The notes: generated by a model from the sequence alone, not told the origin. A stretch of DNA of 64,000 nt from Galbibacter mesophilus (GCF_023721415.1 NZ_JAMQVC010000002.1:372001-436000); one strand, 5' to 3'; positions 45,272 to 54,071 are shown, counted from the stretch's first letter. A program made the numbers and translations.

Positions 45272-45760
45272 TCAATTACCATTACAAGCGCCTTTGCTCC
45301 ATGAAACAACTCCACTACGCCTGGCTTGGCAAGGGTTGCTGTAGTTTGTACCGTTGCAACCGCAAACAGGATTGTATTCCATGGTACAAGGACCCTCACT
45401 CACTTTGGCGGGATCCACACAACCATTTAGTTTACCGGCAGAGCAGGAAAGAAATGCCAATAGCAATATTGGCATTCCTAAAAAGCAACAGGCCTTTAGC
45501 CATATTTTTCTATGAGATATTTTGGTGTTTCGGCTAGGTGTAGCATCTGGTAGTACTTCTATGGTAAGGTTATGTTGTTTGAGTATCTCTATTACTTGGG
45601 CAGGATCAAAAACCTTGTTGGGACTTTCCACTCGTAAAATTCGGTCGCAATCTTCTAAATCAAAATCAATAATGCACCCAGGAAACGCTTTTTTTAGTTG
45701 TTGCTCTATAAAAAGGGCATCTTTCTCTAAGTTGATGTTGGTTTTAAATACTTCAATCAT
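45272..45760 (-). CDS. Ferredoxin-like domain fused to lipobox and Kazal-type domain
   Basis: A 162-residue unusual fusion. Residues 1-75 resemble small HMA-like ferredoxin-fold proteins of Flavobacteriia that lack the metal Cys pair (IEQQLKKAFPGCIIDFDLEDCDRILRVES). Residues 85-108 form a signal-like stretch, KIWLKACCFLGMPILLLAFLSC, ending in a lipobox-like LSC. The C-terminus (about 112-160) is a Kazal-type inhibitor domain: GPCTMEYNPVCGCNGTNYSNPC and a final Cys. It may be a tail-out membrane protein, or a fusion of a cytoplasmic protein gene to a lipoprotein gene. No second start with a good signal is present inside. It stands next to the ArsR cluster by 10 bases. Confidence 0.75.
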   Translation of the reverse strand: MIEVFKTNINLEKDALFIEQQLKKAFPGCIIDFDLEDCDRILRVESPNKVFDPAQVIEILKQHNLTIEVLPDATPSRNTKISHRKIWLKACCFLGMPILLLAFLSCSAGKLNGCVDPAKVSEGPCTMEYNPVCGCNGTNYSNPCQARRSGVVSWSKGACNGN

Positions 45761-45770
45761 AACCAGGTAG

Positions 45771-46157
45771 TTAGCTGTTTTCTAAGACTGAAAGTATATT
45801 GCCTGCCGGGTCTTTAAACCAAGCAATGTTGGGGCCGGCATTAAACGAAATCCCTCTGTAGATACCTTTACTATCGGTTTTAGGTTCTTTGTAATGTTCA
45901 AAAACAACTCCTTTTTCCAAAAGATCGTTCACGGTATTGTCTATGTTTATCACAGGAAAATTTAGTACCGTAAAAGTAGCGGGTTGGTGGTTGGACTTTG
46001 GATATATGGTTACAGTATTGCCTCCCTGTAAATGAAGAGTTAAAGTTCCCATTTCCCCGTTATCTACTGGCAACCCTAAAATATCCTTATAGAACTTTTT
46101 AGCCTTTGGTATGTCATCTGTAGAAAAACTACTGAATGCATTTGATTTGTGTAACAT
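45771..46157 (-). CDS. VOC-family (glyoxalase/bleomycin-resistance-like) protein
   Basis: A 128-residue vicinal-oxygen-chelate fold protein: [27 protein letters not shown] at the N-terminus, [18 protein letters not shown], and [21 protein letters not shown] at the end with the conserved metal-site Glu and DPAGN. Substrate unknown. It is the last gene of the minus-strand cluster, 10 bases before the Kazal fusion gene and 140 bases after the SRPBCC gene. Confidence 0.9.
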   Translation of the reverse strand: MLHKSNAFSSFSTDDIPKAKKFYKDILGLPVDNGEMGTLTLHLQGGNTVTIYPKSNHQPATFTVLNFPVINIDNTVNDLLEKGVVFEHYKEPKTDSKGIYRGISFNAGPNIAWFKDPAGNILSVLENS

Positions 46158-46196
46158 AATGACGTTTTAAGTGGTTTGTTTATTTAGTATTTAGTT

Positions 46197-46217
46197 GTGA
46201 GTAATGAGTAGTGAGTA
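46197..46217. repeat. Three 7-bp direct repeats
   Basis: GTGAGTA, ATGAGTA and GTGAGTA follow without gaps in the space before the VOC gene. Short simple repeats of this sort often sit between genes in Bacteroidota; no function can be given. Confidence 0.45.
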
Positions 46218-46297
46218 AAAATACTTCCCGTACTTTTTCTCATTTCCTCTTTCACTTCTTACCTTCTTCCTTAGAAAGTTCGTACAAAAAAGGAGGC

Positions 46298-46711
46298 TTA
46301 CCCTTCTGTATAAAGCTTAAAGTTATTGATAATCGCCTGCCAACCGTCCCGTTGCATTTCGATAGGGTTTTGACTATCGGCCTCAAAAGTTGTTGTAATC
46401 TTGGTTTTATCATCTATTTCTTCAAAAATGGTAATTACTTGACGCCCATCAAGGAGGGTGTAGGAAATCTTTTCGTAAGGGGTGATTTCATTGTAGATTC
46501 CTTCAAAATCAAAACCAAAGCTACCATCTTTTGCTTCCATTCTCGATGTAAGTTTGCCGCCAACTTTCAAATCGTTTTCTGCTTTAGGGCAGTGCCAATC
46601 TGGGGAAGCAAAATTCCATTGCATAATGTGTTCTGGGGTGTTCCAATGATCCCATACCTTTACAGGGGAAGCATTTACGGTAGTAGTGATAGAAATATTT
46701 TTTGTTTCCAT
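46298..46711 (-). CDS. SRPBCC (AHSA1-like) protein
   Basis: A 137-residue helix-grip-fold protein: ISITTTVNASPVKVWDHWNTPEHIMQWNFASPDWHCPKAENDLKVGGKLTSRMEAKDGS is the activator-of-Hsp90-homologue pattern, ending with WQAIINNFKLYTEG. It binds a hydrophobic ligand or acts as a chaperone-like partner; role unknown. It begins two bases after the stop of the PhnB-like VOC gene and is in the ArsR cluster. Confidence 0.92.
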   Translation of the reverse strand: METKNISITTTVNASPVKVWDHWNTPEHIMQWNFASPDWHCPKAENDLKVGGKLTSRMEAKDGSFGFDFEGIYNEITPYEKISYTLLDGRQVITIFEEIDDKTKITTTFEADSQNPIEMQRDGWQAIINNFKLYTEG

Positions 46712-46713
46712 AG

Positions 46714-47139
46714 TTACTTAAAGTTTTCATTATAATTAACCATCCAACCGATACCGAATTTGTCGATAAAACTTCCAAAATAATCACCCCAAAATTGATC
46801 TTCCATAGGCATTTCAACAGAACCTCCTTTGGAAAGACCCTTAAATAATCTATCGGCTTCTTCACGACTTTCGGGATGAAGTGAGATATAATTGGTATTG
46901 CCCTTTACCAATGTATGCCCCATGGAGGGGATAATATCGGAAGCCATTAAAACAGTGTCTTTGCCTATGTTGAGGGATATGTGCATGGTTCTATTTCGCT
47001 CTTCCTCTGGAATATCGTTGCTCCCAGGCATGTCGTTCATTTTCATATTGGCGGTAAATTCTCCACCAAAAACCGATTGGTAAAAGCGGAATGCTTCTTC
47101 GGCATCGCCATCAAAATTTAAATACGGATTTACTTTCAT
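46714..47139 (-). CDS. PhnB-like VOC protein
   Basis: A 141-residue glyoxalase-fold protein of the PhnB/YjdN type: VNPYLNFDGDAEEAFRFYQSVFGGEF, then MNDMPGSNDIPEEERNRTMHISLNI, SDIIPSMGHTLVKGNTNYISLHPESREEADRLFKGL and DQFWGDYFGSFIDKFGIGWMVNY. The family has no settled reaction. Its stop is two bases from the downstream SRPBCC start, so the two are co-transcribed. Confidence 0.92.
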   Translation of the reverse strand: MKVNPYLNFDGDAEEAFRFYQSVFGGEFTANMKMNDMPGSNDIPEEERNRTMHISLNIGKDTVLMASDIIPSMGHTLVKGNTNYISLHPESREEADRLFKGLSKGGSVEMPMEDQFWGDYFGSFIDKFGIGWMVNYNENFK

Positions 47140-47269
47140 CTGTTTAATTTTATTGGTTAAATAATTCTTTAATAAGGGTGTTTTTTTTTCTTTTTCGCCT
47201 GTAAATGAGTTTGTAGATTATTTGTAGGAAACTCTCAATAGGCTCAATTTATTGTATAACAAACTGTTT

Positions 47270-47644
47270 TTATGCATGTTGGCTTATTTTCAGGTTGTAG
47301 ATGTAGGAAATGGCAAGGATGATACCCACTACAACGGGCATAACCATATACCCAACATTTTGGTCTACCGCCGCATGGCTAATAAAAGCAAAAAGCAAGT
47401 TGAAAGTTAATCCTGCATAGGCCCATTCTTTAATTTTAGGATGCAGCTTGGGAATCATAATCGCCGTTGCTCCCAGTATTTTGCAAAGTATTAATGTGTA
47501 CGCAAAATAATCTGGGTATCCTAAAGGTTTTGTGCCGGCGGTAGCATACTCTGGCGCAAACAGTAAAGTACCTAAGGGCATTATGCCTTCAAATATTAAT
47601 ATAACAGTGGTTGCAATCCAAAAAATGATTCTGTGTTTTTTCAT
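47270..47644 (-). CDS. DoxX-like membrane protein
   Basis: A 124-residue membrane protein with four hydrophobic helices (IIFWIATTVILIFEGIMP, YFAYTLILCKILGATAIMIP, WAYAGLTFNLLFAFISHA, VMPVVVGIILAISYIYNL), the DoxX layout. In SRPBCC/ArsR clusters this family is common, but its role is not known. It sits two bases after the SRPBCC gene upstream. Confidence 0.88.
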   Translation of the reverse strand: MKKHRIIFWIATTVILIFEGIMPLGTLLFAPEYATAGTKPLGYPDYFAYTLILCKILGATAIMIPKLHPKIKEWAYAGLTFNLLFAFISHAAVDQNVGYMVMPVVVGIILAISYIYNLKISQHA

Positions 47645-47646
47645 GA

Positions 47647-48153
47647 TTAGTTGTTTTGTAATAAGGATAAAAGTTCTTCTAGCTTTTCCAAAGTAGATTC
47701 CAAACCTTCTTTCATCCCCATATTTATTACTACCTCCAAATCTTCCAAAGATTTATAGGTTACCAGTGTTTCTACCATAGAGTTTTCATTAAGGTCAAAA
47801 AAATCAACCTCCCAAGTAGCACTTGGCAGTTCGGTGTTAAGTACTCCATTATCGTCGCAGAATCCATCGAGAGCCGTATAATGATCAATAGGATTTATTT
47901 TTATATAATCCATTCTGCCCCAATATTCAGGCCCTTCAGGATCTATCATGGCATACACCCAATGACCTCCCTCTTTAAAATCCATAGATTTGGTTTTGGT
48001 GGCAAAGGGTTTAGGCGCAAACCATTGGTCCAGTAATTCACTTTTGGTGTAGCAGTCCCACACCAATTGGCGGGTTGCATTAAACTCACGTTTTACAGTA
48101 ATGGTGTTTTTCTCTTTGTCGACAATAAAGTCAAATTTCACATTGGGTTTCAT
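47647..48153 (-). CDS. SRPBCC-domain protein
   Basis: A 168-residue AHSA1-like protein with KNTITVKREFNATRQLVWDCYTKSELLDQWFAPKPFATKTKSMDFKEGGHWVYAM and a C-terminal GMKEGLESTLEKLEELL helix. It follows the ArsR gene by 85 bases, and this ArsR-SRPBCC pairing is frequent. The ligand is unknown. Confidence 0.92.
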   Translation of the reverse strand: MKPNVKFDFIVDKEKNTITVKREFNATRQLVWDCYTKSELLDQWFAPKPFATKTKSMDFKEGGHWVYAMIDPEGPEYWGRMDYIKINPIDHYTALDGFCDDNGVLNTELPSATWEVDFFDLNENSMVETLVTYKSLEDLEVVINMGMKEGLESTLEKLEELLSLLQNN

Positions 48154-48238
48154 ATGTTATTATTTATTTTGGTTTTATTGGTAATACACAATGGCCTATT
48201 TACCGTATCTTCGAATTTGAAAAAGGTTACTAAGCATT

Positions 48239-48565
48239 TTATGGGTTGTTTTTATTAAATTTTGACAACAAATCATCCAATTGGTTAAAACGACTTTCCC
48301 ACATTTCCCTAAATTGATTCAGCCATTTATCTATTTCTTTCATCTTTTCAACCTTAATCTCATAATGAACTTCCCTTCCTTGTTGGTTGGAGGTTATTAG
48401 CTCACATTCGCTCAACACTTGTAGATGTTTGGAAATGGTGGGTCTTGCCGTATCAAAATTCTTAGCTATTGCACCAGCCGTCATAGATTGGGAGGCAAGC
48501 AGTACCAAAATAGCCCTTCTTGTTGGGTCTGCAATTGCTTGAAATGGATCTCTTCTTAGTTTCAT
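48239..48565 (-). CDS. ArsR-family winged-helix repressor
   Basis: A 108-residue HTH_5 repressor: [65 protein letters not shown]. No ELCVCDL-type metal Cys motif is present, so it belongs to the non-metal branch that accompanies SRPBCC genes. A perfect promoter and three overlapping inverted repeats lie directly upstream, which implies autoregulation of the arsR-SRPBCC-DoxX-VOC cluster. Confidence 0.94.
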   Translation of the reverse strand: MKLRRDPFQAIADPTRRAILVLLASQSMTAGAIAKNFDTARPTISKHLQVLSECELITSNQQGREVHYEIKVEKMKEIDKWLNQFREMWESRFNQLDDLLSKFNKNNP

Positions 48566-48587
48566 AAATCTAAAATTTGTAAAATGA

Positions 48588-48628
48588 AGTCATTTGACTA
48601 CAAATATATATGTAGTTAAATAACTACA
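48588..48628. promoter_or_regulatory. Clustered inverted repeats, arsR operator candidate
   Basis: AGTCA-TT-TGACT (48588-48599), ACTACA-N8-TGTAGT (48597-48616) and TGTAGTT-AAAT-AACTACA (48611-48628) overlap each other. The last one has the form of known ArsR operators and lies between the -33 and -7 boxes. Confidence 0.7.
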
Positions 48629-48632
48629 CAAA
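48601..48632 (-). promoter_or_regulatory. arsR promoter (-33/-7)
   Basis: On the minus strand TTTG (48629-48632) is followed after 20 bases by TATATTTG (48601-48608), a full match to the Bacteroidota vegetative promoter, with the arsR ATG 36 bases further on. Confidence 0.7.
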
Positions 48633-48879
48633 TATTTTTTTACTTTTTTTTAAGCAATTGTTTGATAGTGAATCTATTCAGGTAACTTTAGAATCCATTT
48701 TATTCTTTGTTTCGATACCCTTGCATAAAAAAGGTTTGTACGGAATAACTAAGAAAAGCAGTTTGAAAACGATGAATTAGGGCGTGGAACAACAAAATGA
48801 AATGTTTTCCCAGTTTTGTAATTTATCGCAAGATGTGATGAATTCAATTAAATGTTTATTTTACTTTTAATTTATTTTT

Positions 48880-50529
48880 ATGATATTGCATGCAAATATG
48901 AGAGCGATGACAAAATCTAAAAACAGCCTATTTTATTTACTAAAAAAAGTAAATTTCTTTTGCATAGTAAGCATGCTTATAATTGGATGCAAAAGTGAAG
49001 TTTCAAAAGAAATAAAAGAGGAAAAGGTAAAACCAAATATCGTTTTTATTCTAGCAGATGATTTGGGAGCCCATGATTTGAGCATTTCCGGAAGCAATTA
49101 TTACGAAACACCCAATATCGATAAAATAGCGAAGGAAGGAACTATTTTCACGCAGGGTTATGCAGGGAGTAGAGTTTGTAGTCCATCCAGGGCTACCATT
49201 ATGTTGGGGAAATCGCCTGCGCGACACGGAATTACAGATTGGATTGGAGCGGCTTCCGGCGAGAATTGGAGAAAACATAAACGCAATGATAAACTGCTAC
49301 CGCCCGAATATGTTCACGCCCTTCCGGCAGCGGATACCACTTTGGCGGAAGCTTTAAAGGCTGGAGGTTATTCAACTTTTTTTGCTGGAAAATGGCATTT
49401 AGGCGAAGAACCTAGTAATCCAGAAAACAGCGGCTTCGATATAAACAAAGGCGGATGGGATGTAGGTAGTCCCAAAGGAGGTTATTTTTCACCTTGGAAG
49501 AACCCCAAACTACCCAATGAAGAACCCGGCGAGAACTTGTCCATGCGTTTGGCGAAAGAAACAAATAAGTTTATAGAGAGTAACAAAAGCAAACCATTCT
49601 TTGCCATGCTTTCTTTTTATGCAGTGCACAGTCCTATTCAAACATCGGAAGAAAAGTGGAAAAAATATAGAGAAAAAGCAGTAGCACAGGGAATTAAGGA
49701 ATCTGGATTTGAAATGGAGCGTGTATTGCCCATTAGAACACAGCAGGACAATCCTGTGTATGCCGGACTTGTAGAACAAATGGATGATGCCGTAGGCGCT
49801 GTTCTAGATAAGTTGAAAGAATTGGGAATAGAAGACAACACTATTATTGTGTTTACATCTGATAATGGGGGAGTGGCTTCGGGAGATGCCTTTTCTACGT
49901 CCAACCTTCCACTTCGTGGTGGTAAAGGTTACCAGTGGGAAGGCGGTATCCGTGAACCGTATTTTATAAAAGTACCATTCATAGAAAATGCCCCGAAGGA
50001 AATTGGCACCCCAGTAACCGCAGCAGATTTTTTCCCAACCCTAATCGATTTTGCAGGATTGAATCCTATGCCGAACCAAACAAAAGACGGAGTGAGCTTA
50101 AAACCGCTTTTTGAAAATGGCAAAATCTCAGAGAGACCTTTGTTTTGGCACTATCCCCACTATGGTAACCAGGGAGGGGAACCTTCCTCAATCATTCGAA
50201 AAGGGAATTTTAAGTTGATTCATTATTACGAAGATGGTAGGAATGAACTCTACGATCTCTCGGAAGATCCTAACGAACAGAATGATATTTCAGCAGAAGA
50301 AAAAGAGCGTGTTTCCTTACTGGAAAATGAATTAATGATGTATTTGAAGAGCACAAATGCCAAAATACCGACTAAAGACCCAAAATACGATCCGGAATTG
50401 GCAAAAGAAATCCATAAGAATAGGGTAGAGGTTCTTATGCCAAGGTTAGAAAAAGAGCGAAAAGAGATGTTGTCCAAAGACTATCAACCCAATGAAACAT
50501 GGTGGGATAGCAAAATAACGAAGGATTAA
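48880..50529 (+). CDS. Sulfatase (lipoprotein)
   Basis: A 549-residue formylglycine-dependent sulfatase of the S1 type. An N-terminal lipobox (SMLIIGC, Cys about residue 37) suggests a membrane-anchored enzyme. VKPNIVFILADDLGAHDL provides the metal aspartates; the modification motif is VCSPSRATIMLGK (C-x-P-S-R) near residue 102, followed by PARHGITDW. FAGKWHLG and VFTSDNGG complete the site, and ELYDLSEDPNEQNDIS is the usual C-terminal element. A start at 48907 (MTKSKNSLF) is an alternative. Substrate is not given by sequence; the rhamnosidase and GH140-like neighbours point to a sulfated polysaccharide. Confidence 0.95.
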   Translation: MILHANMRAMTKSKNSLFYLLKKVNFFCIVSMLIIGCKSEVSKEIKEEKVKPNIVFILADDLGAHDLSISGSNYYETPNIDKIAKEGTIFTQGYAGSRVCSPSRATIMLGKSPARHGITDWIGAASGENWRKHKRNDKLLPPEYVHALPAADTTLAEALKAGGYSTFFAGKWHLGEEPSNPENSGFDINKGGWDVGSPKGGYFSPWKNPKLPNEEPGENLSMRLAKETNKFIESNKSKPFFAMLSFYAVHSPIQTSEEKWKKYREKAVAQGIKESGFEMERVLPIRTQQDNPVYAGLVEQMDDAVGAVLDKLKELGIEDNTIIVFTSDNGGVASGDAFSTSNLPLRGGKGYQWEGGIREPYFIKVPFIENAPKEIGTPVTAADFFPTLIDFAGLNPMPNQTKDGVSLKPLFENGKISERPLFWHYPHYGNQGGEPSSIIRKGNFKLIHYYEDGRNELYDLSEDPNEQNDISAEEKERVSLLENELMMYLKSTNAKIPTKDPKYDPELAKEIHKNRVEVLMPRLEKERKEMLSKDYQPNETWWDSKITKD

Positions 50530-50544
50530 ATCTCAATAAACGGT

Positions 50545-51447
50545 CTAAATCCCCTTCTGTGTTGCACTTTCAATGAGGTGCTCCAACAAGTACTGTAATG
50601 GTTTTTGCCAGTTTGCATCCATATTGCCAGAAGTATCAAGGTTATGAGGAGACATGGCACTAAACTCTATTCCATGGTTTTCGCTGTCCTTTCTTTCAAC
50701 ATCGTAAAGTTGAATGAATATCTCCGTTTCCTTGGCATTGGAAGTTTTGTTAGGTGCTTTTTCTTCCGTACCGTAAAAATGATCTACTGAAGATTTTTGT
50801 TCTTTGTTAGATGCTACATTTTCATTCAATTCAGCAAATAGAATGTATTGTGTGCCGACTACTTTTTGTAAATCTTCAAAACTGGTTTCCTTTATTTGAT
50901 AATGTTTTATATCTGCTGCAATAAGCGCATCAATAGTTCTAGGCAAAGGCAACACTTTAATCCCTAATTGAGATTGTTTATTGGTGATAAAATCGGTTGC
51001 ATAAGCGGTAGATTTTGTTGATAGACTTTTAGAATATTCACCGGCTTGTTCGTAATAAAACGGAATAATAGCCACCGCATTTTGAATATAGTCCTTCTTT
51101 GGTGCAGCTTTGGGTTTTACGTTGGGCTTGGCTTTGACCGTCTCCCCAACAGCTTCTTCAGGGGAAAGTCCTATTTCTTCTCTTGGGTAGGGAGACTGTG
51201 TAGCAGTTTTGCTGGCATTTTTAAACTGTTGCGTTCTTCCACTGGCAAATACAATTTTTTCCAACTTATTTGTTTCCATATCGTATAAAGCAGTTTCGCC
51301 AGGATAGCTGTACGTAATTTTAGTGTCGGATACTTTAGTAACTTTTACCTGTAAAAGTTCTCCAGCAGTGGTAACCAAGACATCATTTTTCTGACTGAAG
51401 GCGGAAAGGCCCACAAACAAAAGGATAGTAATTAATAAATTTTTCAT
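50545..51447 (-). CDS. Secreted hypothetical protein
   Basis: A 300-residue exported protein: signal peptide MKNLLITILLFVGLSAFSQ, then a small beta domain seen in other Bacteroidota secreted proteins (NDVLVTTAGELLQVKVTKVSDTKITYSYPGETALYDMETNKL), a Pro/Lys-rich linker (KAKPNVKPKAAPKK) and a C-terminal alpha/beta part that resembles the nucleotide-free CsgG/curli-type fold only in pattern. I cannot assign a function. It is convergent with the sulfatase and separated by 15 bases. Confidence 0.75.
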   Translation of the reverse strand: MKNLLITILLFVGLSAFSQKNDVLVTTAGELLQVKVTKVSDTKITYSYPGETALYDMETNKLEKIVFASGRTQQFKNASKTATQSPYPREEIGLSPEEAVGETVKAKPNVKPKAAPKKDYIQNAVAIIPFYYEQAGEYSKSLSTKSTAYATDFITNKQSQLGIKVLPLPRTIDALIAADIKHYQIKETSFEDLQKVVGTQYILFAELNENVASNKEQKSSVDHFYGTEEKAPNKTSNAKETEIFIQLYDVERKDSENHGIEFSAMSPHNLDTSGNMDANWQKPLQYLLEHLIESATQKGI

Positions 51448-51702
51448 GATAGCAATTTTTAAAAATTAAGAATATGATATTGATTTTAATAGCCTTTTCG
51501 ACTTATAAAACGGTTGAAAATATACTAGAATGTGGAGTGGGTTAGCTTCTATTAAAATTAAGAAAAAATTATATCATTTCATAGGTGTAAATAACTGATT
51601 ATTAAATTTTTAACATTTTAAAATTTAAGTATGAAAGTTTTCGGAAACCTGACACTCTAAATTGTGTTTAAAGAGCATGCTTAAAAGTGGAGAAACACCT
51701 AT

Positions 51703-51719
51703 TCATATAGTCAATATGA
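51703..51719. promoter_or_regulatory. Inverted repeat upstream of the GH140-like promoter
   Basis: TCATAT-AGTCA-ATATGA is perfect in its 6-bp arms and lies 21 bp before the -33 box, a place used by activators. The AraC gene downstream is one candidate binder. Confidence 0.35.
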
Positions 51720-51740
51720 CTTTTTATTGAATAGATTCTT

Positions 51741-51770
51741 TTGTTCACACTAAATGGAATAGTATATTTA
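51741..51770 (+). promoter_or_regulatory. Promoter of the GH140-like/araC operon
   Basis: TTG at 51741-51743 and TATATTTA at 51763-51770 are spaced by 19 bases. The implied transcription start overlaps the ATG at 51775, so the later ATG at 51820 is the true start. Confidence 0.55.
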
Positions 51771-51819
51771 ACCAATGAATAACTCGAAAATGCGTCTAAC
51801 TCAACCTAAAATATTACAT

Positions 51820-53211
51820 ATGAGGCTTAATACTTTACTATTACTTCTTCTATTTTCAATTTCCTTGAACTCACAAGAAAAACAATTACCCTTATTGCAG
51901 GTAAGCGAGAACAAGATGTATTTGGAAACCACGAATGGTGATCCATTTTTTTGGCTGGGTGACACGGCATGGGAACTTTTTCACAGACTGTCTAAGGAAG
52001 AAGCTATTCATTACTTAAACGATCGGCAGCAGAAAGGGTTTACTGTGGTTCAAGCTGTAATTTTAGCTGAACTTAATGGCCTCACCGAGCCCAATGCCAA
52101 TGGCGACAAGCCATTAATCGGGCTTGATCCCACGAAAATCAATGAGCCTTATTTTGCTTATGTGGATGAAATTATAAAAGAAGCTGAAAAACGTGGTATC
52201 TACATCGCCTTACTACCAACCTGGGGAGATAAATTTAATTTAGCATGGGGAGAAGGACCTGAAATATTTACACCTGAAAATGCCGAAGTTTTTGGTGAGA
52301 TCTTGGCAAAGCGCTACAAAGATCAAAACAATTTAATTTGGGTTTTAGGAGGCGATAGATGGCCTGAAGATGATGAGGATAGGGAAATTATTCAAGGTAT
52401 GGCGGAAGGATTACTTCGTTTTGATAAAAACCATTTGATTACTTATCATCCAAATGGTGGTAAAAAAGCTCGAGATCTTTTCGAGAAGGATTGGATGGAT
52501 TTTGACTTTTTTCAATCGGGACACGACCGAACCGCAAAGGATTATAAATTCGTAACAGAAAGCCTTCAGTTAGAACCCAAGAAGCCAGTAATCAATGGAG
52601 AACCTCGTTATGAGAACCATCCCGATAGATTTAAACCTGAAGTTTATGGTTGGATGGACGACTCTGATGTACGTACATCTGCCTATTGGACATTCTTGGC
52701 GGGGGGTGCTGGCTATACGTATGGTACACATGATATTTGGCAGATGTTTGCTCCCAACCGAGCGCCTATCAACAAGGTGAGATCGTATTGGAAGACAGCT
52801 TTACAACTTCCTGGTGCTACTCACTTAGGATATGTGAAAAAAGTCTTCAATTTCTTTCCGTGGCACGCATTGGAGCCTGATCAATCAATTATTTTGGATG
52901 AGAATCCAGAAGATGAAACGCATATACGCGCAGCAAAAAGTCTTAGTGAAAAGTTTGCATTGGTTTTTACTCCATTTGGAAAGGAGATCGCCATTGATGT
53001 TGAAAAGATAAATCCCATCTTTAAAGCCGAAAAGGTTGAAACCGCTTGGTTTAATACAAGGGATGGAAAGCTTTACGCTGCCAAAGAGTTTAAAGCTACT
53101 GAGGGAAAAATGACTTTTTCACCTTGGTCGGTGGGCCGTGGAAGTGATTTCCTGCTAATTATAACCACAAAATCCAAAATGGATGCGTTTAAGAAGTATT
53201 TAGAAAAATGA
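51820..53211 (+). CDS. GH140-like (DUF4038) glycoside hydrolase
   Basis: A 463-residue secreted enzyme: signal MRLNTLLLLLLFSISLNSQ, then the DUF4038 TIM barrel of the apiosidase-type GH140 family. Family marks are GDPFFWLGDTAWELFHRLSKEEAIHYLNDRQQKGFTVVQAV, the likely catalytic Asp in WVLGGDRWPEDD and Glu in VINGEPRYENHP, and the C-terminal collagen-binding-like beta domain (HTRAAKSLSEKFALVFTPFG region). GH140 of Bacteroides hydrolyses apiose in RG-II; substrate here may differ. The upstream ATG at 51775 is excluded by the promoter. The stop overlaps the araC start by four bases. Confidence 0.88.
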   Translation: MRLNTLLLLLLFSISLNSQEKQLPLLQVSENKMYLETTNGDPFFWLGDTAWELFHRLSKEEAIHYLNDRQQKGFTVVQAVILAELNGLTEPNANGDKPLIGLDPTKINEPYFAYVDEIIKEAEKRGIYIALLPTWGDKFNLAWGEGPEIFTPENAEVFGEILAKRYKDQNNLIWVLGGDRWPEDDEDREIIQGMAEGLLRFDKNHLITYHPNGGKKARDLFEKDWMDFDFFQSGHDRTAKDYKFVTESLQLEPKKPVINGEPRYENHPDRFKPEVYGWMDDSDVRTSAYWTFLAGGAGYTYGTHDIWQMFAPNRAPINKVRSYWKTALQLPGATHLGYVKKVFNFFPWHALEPDQSIILDENPEDETHIRAAKSLSEKFALVFTPFGKEIAIDVEKINPIFKAEKVETAWFNTRDGKLYAAKEFKATEGKMTFSPWSVGRGSDFLLIITTKSKMDAFKKYLEK

Positions 53212-54071
53212 AACCCATACTGGAAAAAGTAAGGAATACTCCGGTAACTTCTTTTACCGTTTTTGAGTTTAAAGATTCTGTATTTGATGCTCCATGGCAT
53301 TTTCATCCAGAATTTGAACTTACTTATATTGTTTCCAGTAACGGGATGCGTTTTGTGGGGGATAATGTTTCAGAGTATGCTCCGAAGGATTTGGTGCTTA
53401 TCGGAAGGAATGTGCCGCACTGTTGGAAAAACAGCAAGGATACCGATCAAATCGCGCATTCTATTGTAATTCAATGGAACGCCGATTTTTTTGGGGATGA
53501 TTGGCTGGAGAAGAAGGAATTTTCAGCTATAAAAAAGATGTTATCCAAAGCCGAAAGAGGGTTTTCTTTTTCAGAAAAAGGCAAAGAAAAAACGATTCCT
53601 TTGATTACGGAAATGTTAACGCAAAACGATTTTGATCGGTTGCTAACGTTTTTAAAAGTCCTTCAGTATTTATCAAAAGATAGCCATGCGAAGGTATTAA
53701 CCGGTGTCAATTATGTGCCAACCTTCAACGAAATGCAAAATGAAAGAATACAAACTATTCAAAATTTTATAGAGAAAAATTACAGGAGAACCATCAATTT
53801 ACAGGAAGTTTCAGATAGTATTCATATGTCTAAGGAATCATTTTGTAGGTTTTTTAAAAATACTTTTCAAAAAACATTCATTTCTTATTTGAATGAATTT
53901 AGAATAAAAAAGGCTTGTAAGTTACTTATTGAAAGTGATGACCAAATTAAAGAGGTTGCCTATAAAACGGGTTTTGAAAGTCTATCATTTTTTTACCGAG
54001 AGTTTAAAAAGCACACGCAAACATCACCAGTTTCTTACAAAAAAAGATTTTTTAACAGTTATAAATTGTAA
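53208..54071 (+). CDS. AraC-family transcriptional regulator
   Basis: A 287-residue regulator with an N-terminal cupin (APWHFHPEFELTYIVSSNGMRFVGDN, LIGRNVPHCW) that binds a small ligand and two C-terminal HTH motifs (INLQEVSDSIHMSKESFCRFFKNTF and DQIKEVAYKTGFESLSFFYREFKK). The ATG overlaps the stop of the GH140-like gene (ATGA), so the two are translationally coupled. It probably controls the GH140/dioxygenase genes around it. Confidence 0.94.
   Translation: MKPILEKVRNTPVTSFTVFEFKDSVFDAPWHFHPEFELTYIVSSNGMRFVGDNVSEYAPKDLVLIGRNVPHCWKNSKDTDQIAHSIVIQWNADFFGDDWLEKKEFSAIKKMLSKAERGFSFSEKGKEKTIPLITEMLTQNDFDRLLTFLKVLQYLSKDSHAKVLTGVNYVPTFNEMQNERIQTIQNFIEKNYRRTINLQEVSDSIHMSKESFCRFFKNTFQKTFISYLNEFRIKKACKLLIESDDQIKEVAYKTGFESLSFFYREFKKHTQTSPVSYKKRFFNSYKL

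Larger units (their letters stand above)
48566..48879. other. 314-bp divergent region between arsR and the sulfatase gene
   Basis: The arsR side holds the promoter and inverted repeats listed separately. The sulfatase side has a TACTTTTA -7-like element at 48862-48869, eleven bases from the first ATG. No gene is seen in the rest. Confidence 0.55.
51448..51819. other. 372-bp intergenic region upstream of the GH140-like gene
   Basis: It lies between two divergent genes and is AT-rich. It holds the promoter at 51741-51770, an inverted repeat at 51703-51719 and a 9-bp AT-only inverted repeat at 51602-51628. No gene is visible. Confidence 0.55.

Noticed and set aside
45301-45770. Plus-strand frames of 78 and 82 residues
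   Set aside because: Antisense to the Kazal fusion gene, without recognisable features.
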